64,000 nucleotides of DNA from Xylocopa sonorina. Its lineage: Eukaryota > Arthropoda > Insecta > Hymenoptera > Apidae. How positions within the stretch are numbered: the stretch's first letter is position 1; every line of letters starts with the position of its first letter. Below the pieces are notes generated by a model, which worked only from the letters and a program-made list of their open reading frames with translations, was not told the origin of the DNA and did no database searches. Location of the stretch: NCBI RefSeq assembly GCF_050948175.1, contig NW_027490253.1, positions 620,001 through 684,000 of the forward strand. The letters are read 5' to 3'. The position numbers and the translations under genes are program-made. Positions 57,501 to 64,000 of this stretch are shown one piece after another.

Positions 57501-57649
57501 GGGACGGAAGCAACCTTCGGAACTTTCCCAGGGATGAGGCTATGTAAGCCTTCCGCAGTTTTGGAGTGGCAGAGATCCGATCCGATTGAACGCTTATTCA
57601 CGTAATGTAATGTAATGATTGGCGGGTTCGATCGGAGCGGATCCGCATC

Positions 57650-58280
57650 GAATAGTCGGAAGAGAATAAAACTTTACTAAAAAATCGTACGGAAATCCGA
57701 TATTTTGACGCGTTTATAATATACATCTAACTAAAACGTAATTCGAAAAATACAAAGGATAAGTGGAAATATTCTCCAATATGTCGCATATACAAATCAA
57801 CGGATGCAAGGGAGAACACTCGATCTCGGGGTAGCGAGACCGGGGCGCCATCATGATGTAATCGTATAACGCCGGTTCCGGGGTGGTGTAGAATGGGAAT
57901 GTGGAGGGTGGGAAGCATAAAATAACAACAATGTAACTAAAGAGAAAGAAAAAGAAAATCTGTGGAAACATTGCATTTATTAAGAGGAAATCCTAGTAAT
58001 GTCAAATAACAAATTATATACCCTACCGTAAGGGCAAGGTACAATGAAATAGACGGTATCGTGAGAGAAAGTAAAAAAATCGAGAAACCTAAAAAGAAAA
58101 TATTAATTTAGATTGAACGAATCAATGTTACTCATCGCGACAAGCTTAATGGAAAACGCGTGACTTCGAATCGGTTAGAGTATAAAATAGATGCTGGTCG
58201 CGAGTCGAGTGGCCCTACGAGTTCCTCGCCCGCAGCAGGGCAACACGCAGGCACTATGGAGCGCCATCCCGGTTGAAGGA
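57650..58280 (+). mobile_element. R1-like element 5' region, copy C
   Basis: Reverse complement of 46430-47060, with the CGATCTCGGGGTAGCGAGACCGG block and GGAAAACGCGTGACTTCGAATCGG. It stops where copy B would continue into gag, and runs into satellite-like sequence (GGCACTATGGAGCGCCATCCCGG) before G2. Minus-strand frames of 63 and 85 codons here are shadows. Confidence 0.6.
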
Positions 58281-58345
58281 ACTGTAGAGCTCACATTCCT
58301 TTGATTTTTAGCAGCATACAAGCTTAATGTTATTAGGGAATAGTT

Positions 58346-58582
58346 AGATTATCTTAATTTAAATGTTAATCAATTATTCATGTTTCAAATGTTATGTACG
58401 TGGAATATTCTGGATTGCAAGCGAGACCGAGAGTGCGGAATAGATGAGTTTTTCATGTGAATATTTTGAAACGATGAAGCAGTTGTTCATTAGCATTGTT
58501 TCGAGTTATATCGCCGTTGAGAACAACTATACAATGATTTACAAAACCTTGTAGTTGTCTATAGTTAATAAGTTTTCTACAG
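58346..58582 (+). mobile_element. 5' LTR of G2
   Basis: Shares ATCTTAAT, AATCAAT[AT]ATTCA, TTTCAAATG, GCGTGGAATATTCT-type and GATTTACAAAA phrases with 62965-63157. It is longer by about 40 bp (GAGTGCGGAATAGATGAG...) that the other LTR lacks. Boundaries are approximate. Confidence 0.65.
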
Positions 58583-58819
58583 TTTTTGGGCTCAGGAGTG
58601 GTAATTATCAAGAAGACATTCAAGAATTAAATCGGATACGTTCTAAAGATTGGAATATTATCGAGTATTTGAAAACAGAACGTTGGAGAAAATGACTTGA
58701 CGGTCTAGAACGCTCGAGAAGTCATTCATGCGACCCGAGTGCTGTTTTGAGAGATATTGCGAGGATGAAAAATAAACTTTCATGTCGAGGCAATTCGAGT
58801 ATAAATTTTCACCATGAAA

Positions 58820-59935
58820 GATTACCTACCAACTGCTAAAGATTAAACTACCAACTGCTAGTTCGAAAGCTAAATTAATTTCCCGTTTGATGGATATTGA
58901 AGCAAACGGAACGAGGGTAGATGACAAGCAGAAAAAAGTTCGTGAAGATAATGAAGGGTTGTGTGCTGATATATCATCAAACGTGCAGTTAGCAATGAAT
59001 CTACAGCAACGAGAAACTGATCTTTTTTTTGAAGAGACAGAATTAACAGAATGTGAGTTAGCCATGTTGCGCCTTGAGTTAGATGCAATACGATGGACAA
59101 TTCGTTTAATTACAGGTTGAGCAAAATTTGGATAATGAACAGGGATGATCGACGCGTAATTTTGGAAGCGAACAATATAACGTAGTTAGTGGCGGTGACA
59201 ATCTCTTGGCATTGAATAATGGCAATGAATGCAATGTTTCATCTCAATTCTGTTAGCCCCGAACGAATATTTCGACAGTTGCAAATTTACTTTTTAAATT
59301 TGATGGCAAATCTGGTGACAGTGAAATTTGGAAGAAGGAGATCAAATTGTTGAAGACGATATATAAATTGGAAGATGACGTTGCACTATTATTTATGGGT
59401 ATGCGATTGAAGGGAAAAGCACTTGAATCGTTTCATTCTAAACGAGAATATATAACTATGTCATTCAACCGACTGCTGGAAGAATTAAGAGTTACGTTTT
59501 ATCATCCAAAAAGCAAAATTGAAATATGGAAGAAATTTGAAGTACGATTATAGAAGAGGAACAAGACATTTCATGAATATTTGCACGAGATCAACTTTCG
59601 AAAGCGTTTGAAAACGTAATACTTTGAGATCAAGGTTTGTCGAGTGTACAAATGTCAAAAAAGTTTGAGAAGTGTGAAAACAGTTTCGTTAGAAATGAAC
59701 GAAAAGAGGTGGTCAATGTTCGTAAGATGAAGGAGTTCACCGGTAATATTGTACGATGTTATATTTGTGGTGGGCACGATCATATTATTTTATATGTCAA
59801 GAACCTGGACATATTGAGTCGAAATGTTCCAAGAAATTTAAAACGAGTGAGGAGAGCTACGCGACATTAGGTGTATCGTACCCAAAGTATCTCAAAAATG
59901 ATTTACTTAACGGATACTTATTAAACGGATACGGC
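58820..59935 (+). pseudogene. G2 gag with CCHC remnants
   Basis: 58887-59120 is an open frame of 77 codons with a charged, coiled-coil-like N-terminus. The capsid part at 59290-59560 has F-D-G-K-S-G, L-L-K-T-I-Y-K-L-E-D-D, G-M-R-L-K-G-K-A-L-E-S-F-H-S-K and F-N-R-L-L-E-E-L-R, typical of an insect Gypsy gag. A TAG ends it at 59551. Zinc knuckles follow in two frames near 59755-59830 (C-Y-I-C-G-G-H-D-H and P-G-H-I-E-S-K-C). Confidence 0.75.
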
Positions 59936-60410
59936 ATTAATGGATTCAGGAAGTGATTGTAGTTTAATTCACACTGACGAGTTTATTAAGTTCGGTTCTC
60001 CGCAATTACAACACGATGAAATACATTTTGATGGTATAGGTTCAAAGAATGATACAACATTTGGTGAATTTCAAGCAGAAATTACCGCAGATGGGCACTC
60101 ATATCCGACTTGTATACATGTAATCTCTCATTCTATTGTTCGACACAAGCTGTTGATAGCAACGAATTTCTTAAATGTAACTGATGTTAGCATTAGAGGT
60201 TGTAAAGTAAACTTTCGTCCATTACCGAAAGTAATGCGCGATATTGTTGAAAGAGAAAATATTGTACCGGAAATATTTAAAATAGATGTAACGACTGACG
60301 TGTTAGATATAAATCAAGTTGGTGTGTCCCATGTATTAGTTCCTAATTATCGAGTGGCGATAGAATATCTTGTTAGTAATTACAAGCCGAGTAAAACCTT
60401 TGAACCTTAA
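59936..60410 (+). pseudogene. G2 protease
   Basis: 156 codons open from M-D-S-G-S-D-C-S-L-I, the aspartic protease active site (D-S-G), with H-K-L-L-I-A near residue 71 corresponding to the second conserved turn. Followed by a linker before RT. The frame is complete in itself but isolated by stops on both sides. Confidence 0.75.
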
Positions 60411-61500
60411 ATTGCAATGAAATTAATATTGAAAGACGAAGAGTCTGTATATCAATCGGCGAGACGTTTGTCATCGTCGCAAAAAGAGATTGTTAATGTG
60501 TAGATAGAACAGAGGATTGCGACTGGAGTCGCTCAGTTATCTACTTCTGATTATGCGAGTCCGGTTGTTCGCGTTCGGAAGAAAAATGATTCGTTTAGAT
60601 TATGTGTAGATTATCGACAAATTAATAAGAAGATTATTAAATATAGATATCCGTTACAACTGATTGAAGATCAATTAGATCTGTTACAAGTCGCGCGCAT
60701 TTTCAGTACTCTAGACTTGAAAAACGGTTTGTTTCACGTGCAACAGGATAAATCAAGTCGAAAATATACAGCAATTGTTGTACCAGATGGTCATTATGAA
60801 TTCTTACGAGTTCCTTTTGGTTTATGTAATTCTCCAGCAGTTTTTGAAAGATTTAGAAATACCATATTTAGAGATCTTATTCATGAGGAAATTGTTTTAG
60901 CATACATGAATGATTTGATTATTTCATCAAATGATACTGAACGTAGGATCAAATTCTTGAATGGGTTTTAATTGTAGCGAGCGGAGCCGGTTTAATATTC
61001 AGATGGGAAGAATGTTGTTTCGGGTAAACTTCTGTCAAGTTCCTCGGGCATGTAATCAACAATGGTTGTATTCGCCCCTCACTGAAACTGATGCAGTCAT
61101 ACGATTTCTAGAGTCGACAACTGTTAAACATGTACAAAGTTTACTTGGACTCATCGGGTATTTTCGTAAATTTATCCGTGACTACCCTGTAATTGCGCGA
61201 CCTTTACCTAACCTTCTGCAAGCGAATGCTAAATTCTGTTTTGGAGCGACTTAAATGGAAGCATTCATACGACTTATACTTTTATTGAGTGAGAAACCAA
61301 TGTTGAATTTGGTTCAAGTAGAAGTAGAGATGGAGTTGCATACAGATGCTTCTGCGTTAGGGTACGGAGCGATTTTATTTCAAAGAAGTAACGAAGATAA
61401 ACCTTTTCACCCTGTATATTATTTTCTAGTGGTAAGACAACTTCTGCTGCATCTAAATGCAGTAGCTATGCGTTCGAAGTTTCAGCAATAGTAAAAGCGT
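60411..61500 (+). pseudogene. G2 reverse transcriptase and RNase H start
   Basis: Has F-R-L-C-V-D-Y-R-Q-I-N, S-T-L-D-L-K-N-G-L-F-H, L-R-V-P-F-G-L-C-N-S-P and the catalytic box as Y-M-N-D: the first catalytic aspartate codon is AAT at 60909-60911. A TAG lies near 60500 and another stop near 60969. 60961-61254 continues the thumb (Q-S-L-L-G-L-I-G-Y-F-R-K-F-I), and 61255-61491 opens RNase H with L-H-T-D-A-S-A-L-G-Y-G-A. Not functional. Confidence 0.85.
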
Positions 61501-62870
61501 TGAAGAAATTAGGACTTCATTTATTAGGAATTTCGTTTGTTATTGTTTTTGATTGCCGAGCTATTACTCTTACAATAAATAAGAAAGATCTTTGTTCGTC
61601 CAGAGAAGAACATGATTCATGTTGATGCGCTTAGTAGAAAACCTCCTCCTACGAATTTCTTAATCGATGAATCTGGTGCAAGTCTTACAGCACGTTTGCA
61701 GAAAGCACAGGAAGAAGATAAGACTGCAATGAAACTTCGAGATTTGGTACTTCAAAACCAGACGAATGATTATGTTCTACGGGAAAATTTTCTGTACAGA
61801 GAGTCTGTAGGTGATATTCAACTGGTAGTACCACGTCGGATGCAGATAGGAGAAATAAGGTGAGCTCATGAGTGTGGACATTTTCCTGTTGTCAAGACTG
61901 AAGCTATCGTACGTAAAGATTATTGGATTCCAAATCTTCGGCTGCAAGTTGAAAAGGTGGTAAGAAATTGTGTTGCATGCATTTTAACCGAAATATGCAG
62001 GGGACGCAGGAGTGTCATTTAAATCCGATTGAAAAGGGGAGTATTCCTTTTGATACATTTCATATCGATCATCTTAGACCGTTGCCATCAACAAACAAAA
62101 CGTATCAGTACATATTTGTAGTGGTAAATGCTTTTACAAAATTTACATGGCTTTATGCTACAAAATCTACTACTGCAGATGAAGTTTTGACACGCCTGAA
62201 GAAGCAAGCGACTATTTTCTGTAATCTGCGTCGAATAATTTCTGGTAGGGGAACGGCTTTCACTGCAAATGATTTCAAGCAATATTGTCAGGGAGAAAAT
62301 ATAGAACATGTTTCAACTACAACAGGAATTCCTAAAGATAATGGTCAAATTGAACGACTTAATAGAACATTCATACAGTCAGCAAAATTAGCTACACCTA
62401 AGTCCTGTGAATGGTATAAGTATATGGAAGTAGTTCAACATTGTTTGAAATCAGCAATACATCGAAGTTTTGGCACGTCACCGTTACATCTTCTCTTTGG
62501 GACACACCCACGACTTAAAGGTTATCTTGACATCCGAGACATACTTGAAAAGGAATGACTCGCACTTCTTCATGATAAACGAGATGAAGTACGATTTAAA
62601 GCAAGCAAAAATATATCCCGGATCCGACAAGAAAATAAGCGAACTTTTAACAAGAGTAGACGAAATGCTAGAATTTATCGTGAAGGAGATCTAGTAGCAA
62701 TTAAACGTATGCAACAGAGTCCTGGTCTAAATATAACTCATAAATATTTTGGACCGTGTGAAGTTGTACGAGTTTTACGCAATCAACGATTTGTAGTTCG
62801 AGTGGTAGGGGAAAGAGATGGACCCTTACAAACATCTACGTCAGCATATTCTATGAAATTATTTCCATGA
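61501..62870 (+). pseudogene. G2 RNase H end and integrase
   Basis: 61612 on reads V-D-A-L-S-R-K (end of RNase H). The H-x-H...C-V-A-C zinc region follows near 61863-61985 across a TGA and a frameshift. In the frame from 61968: F-H-I-D-H-L (D34), then I-S-G-R-G-T-A-F where the second catalytic aspartate codon is GGT at 62244-62246, then N-G-Q-I-E-R (E129). The C-terminal part after 62560 (R-E-G-D-L-V-A-I-K, Y-F-G-P-C-E-V-V) is in another frame. Integrase is dead. Confidence 0.85.
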
Positions 62871-62964
62871 AATTATTGGGTCGACGAAATCAATGTTGAT
62901 TTATTTGAAATCGAAGACGACATTAATGAAGACATTCAGGACAATTATTCATGCAGGATGGCCG

Positions 62965-63157
62965 AGTGAAGGATAACGAAACTATCTTAATGTAAAAGCT
63001 AATCAATAATTCAAGTTTCAAATGCTATGTGCGTGGAATATTCTAGAATGCGACAGTAGTTGTTCATTAGCAGTCCTTGGAGGAATATCTCAGTTGAAAG
63101 GAACAATCTAATGATTTACAAAATCTTGTAATTCTCTTTCATTAATAAGTTTCCTAC
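62965..63157 (+). mobile_element. 3' LTR of G2
   Basis: Partner of 58346-58582, about 190 bp, missing a stretch after GGAATATTCTAGAATGCGACAG. Roughly 80% similar by eye over shared parts, so the insertion is old. Confidence 0.6.
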
Positions 63158-63159
63158 AT

Positions 63160-64000
63160 TATACGTAGAAGATTACAGCTTACTTAATTCGATACGAACA
63201 AATGAAATGCGCCATCGCATTGCATGGAGAATTAGAACTCCGTTGCATTGACACTTAGGCACTATGAAGCCCCATCCCGATGCGTGGTACTGTAGAATTC
63301 ACATTCCTCTGAAGTGTTGAATCAAATAAGAATAATGCTATGCATTAAAAATTACAACTTACTCCGATTGAAATATTGAAATGAAATCCGATATCGCGAT
63401 GCATGAAGCATCAGAAATTAAATGCTTCAACACTTAGAAATCTGGAAACATTATCTCGTTGCAAGGAAGTGTGGGATTCAAATTCTTCAGAAGAGGAGAA
63501 GCAGATAACCATAACGCGATGCATAGAGCATTACAACATACTTATTAACTTTCAACCGGTGAAATGAAATACAATATCGCGATGCAGGAGCATTAGAACT
63601 CAGATGCTTCGATACGTAGACATCTAGGAACGCTATCCCTTAGCAAGTAAGTGTGGGATTTAAATTCTCTCGACGTATAGACGGAATAAACTTAACACGT
63701 TGCATGGAATATTACATCTTAGCGTGTAACAATGAAATGAGATGCCATATTGCGTTTCATTTAGTAATATTGTTTCTGTACGTAGATATGAAGATAGACG
63801 TAGATAGTACGTAGATAGAATGGCTATTCCATTGGAACCAACTGTAGGATTCACATTCATCACAAGCATCGAAGTGAGATGCGACATCGCGTTGAATGAA
63901 CTATTAAAAATCTATTGCTTGGACCTGCACGCATATAGGAAAGCTATATCTTTGCAAAGAAGTGCAGGATTTACATTCTTTTGAAGTGTAGAAGCTGAAA
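63160..64000 (-). repeat. 174-bp satellite, diverged (reverse)
   Basis: About five reverse monomers of the diverged type also found at 9940-10230, with GAAATGAAATCCGATATCGCGATGCATGAAGC, GACATCTAGGAACGCTATCCC and AAGTGTGGGATT. The third carries an extra GTAGATAGACGTAGATAGTACGTAGATAG stutter near 63780-63820. The block runs off the window end. Confidence 0.9.

Larger units (their letters stand above)
51516..58280 (-). repeat. triplicated segment, copy C (inverted arm)
   Basis: Reverse complement of copies A and B: 51516-51835 and 53191-53930 pair with 8230-6983, 53930-55430 with 6980-5450, 55440-55800 with 47890-47520, and 57240-58280 with 47480-46400. It is interrupted by the solo LTR at 51836-53190 and by about 1.4 kb of unmatched DNA at 55870-57240. 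It lacks the interval equivalent to 47895-48885. With copy B it forms a large inverted repeat around 50641-51515. Confidence 0.85.
58346..63160 (+). mobile_element. G2: decayed Ty3/Gypsy retrotransposon
   Basis: The order is gag, protease, RT, RNase H, integrase on the plus strand between short related LTRs. Many stops, frameshifts and catalytic substitutions show it is old. Satellite of the same monomer phase lies on both sides: GGCACTATG, CACATTCCT on the left, and the same phrases at 63250-63310 on the right. It therefore inserted into diverged satellite. A clear target duplication is not visible. Confidence 0.85.

Noticed and set aside
58820..59120. A host coiled-coil gene on the minus strand (58826-59100)
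   Set aside because: The plus-strand frame fits the gag N-terminus of G2 in the correct position. The minus-strand frames are shadows.

Overview
This window looks like pericentromeric or other heterochromatic DNA from an insect, most likely a hymenopteran. Three things point there: long arrays of a 174-bp AT-rich satellite, insect-type Ty3/Gypsy and R1-clade retroelements, and degenerate (TTAGG)n-like tracts resembling the ancestral insect telomere repeat. I recognise no intact host gene, rRNA, tRNA or CRISPR array. The assignment to Hymenoptera is inference; a search of the satellite and the transposons against bee, ant and wasp genomes would settle it.

Layout. 1-4418: satellite, forward. 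4419-9935: non-satellite island holding an R1-like 5' fragment, copy A of a triplicated segment with a pseudogene resembling RNF212/Zip3 meiotic RING proteins, and two LTR remnants. 9936-14768: satellite, reverse. 14769-24510: one full-length Gypsy element (named G1 here), coding on the minus strand, with 4-bp target-site duplications, recognisable PBS, polypurine tract, gag, protease, RT, RNase H and integrase, and a possible third ORF with a CCHC knuckle. It is inactive as read. 24515-43290: satellite blocks that flip orientation repeatedly, separated by solo or truncated LTRs of a second family (LTR-B). 43300-44430: an LTR-B fragment carrying a nested 5'-truncated non-LTR insertion and a CA/CG microsatellite. 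44700-47480: minus-strand R1-clade fragment (endonuclease, gag, 5' region) next to TTAGG-like repeats. 46440-50640 and 51516-58280: inverted arms B and C of the triplicated segment, with a short satellite block at the axis and a G1 solo LTR splitting the pseudogene in arm C. 58346-63160: a decayed second Gypsy element (G2), plus strand. 63160-64000: diverged satellite, reverse.

How it fits together. The satellite is the substrate and the retroelements are insertions into it: G1 duplicates GTAG inside a monomer, and a solo LTR-B duplicates CATG inside a monomer. Later inverted and direct duplications copied satellite and insertion together, as shown by LTR-B copies 1 and 2 with the same right-hand junction, arms B and C, and the block at 2005-2970 repeated at 34068-35035. 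A three-monomer (~522 bp) higher-order period exists in part of the first array. Five G runs of 10 to 24 bases all lie on the plus strand, and two of them break G1 reading frames, so some of the apparent decay of G1 may be sequencing error.
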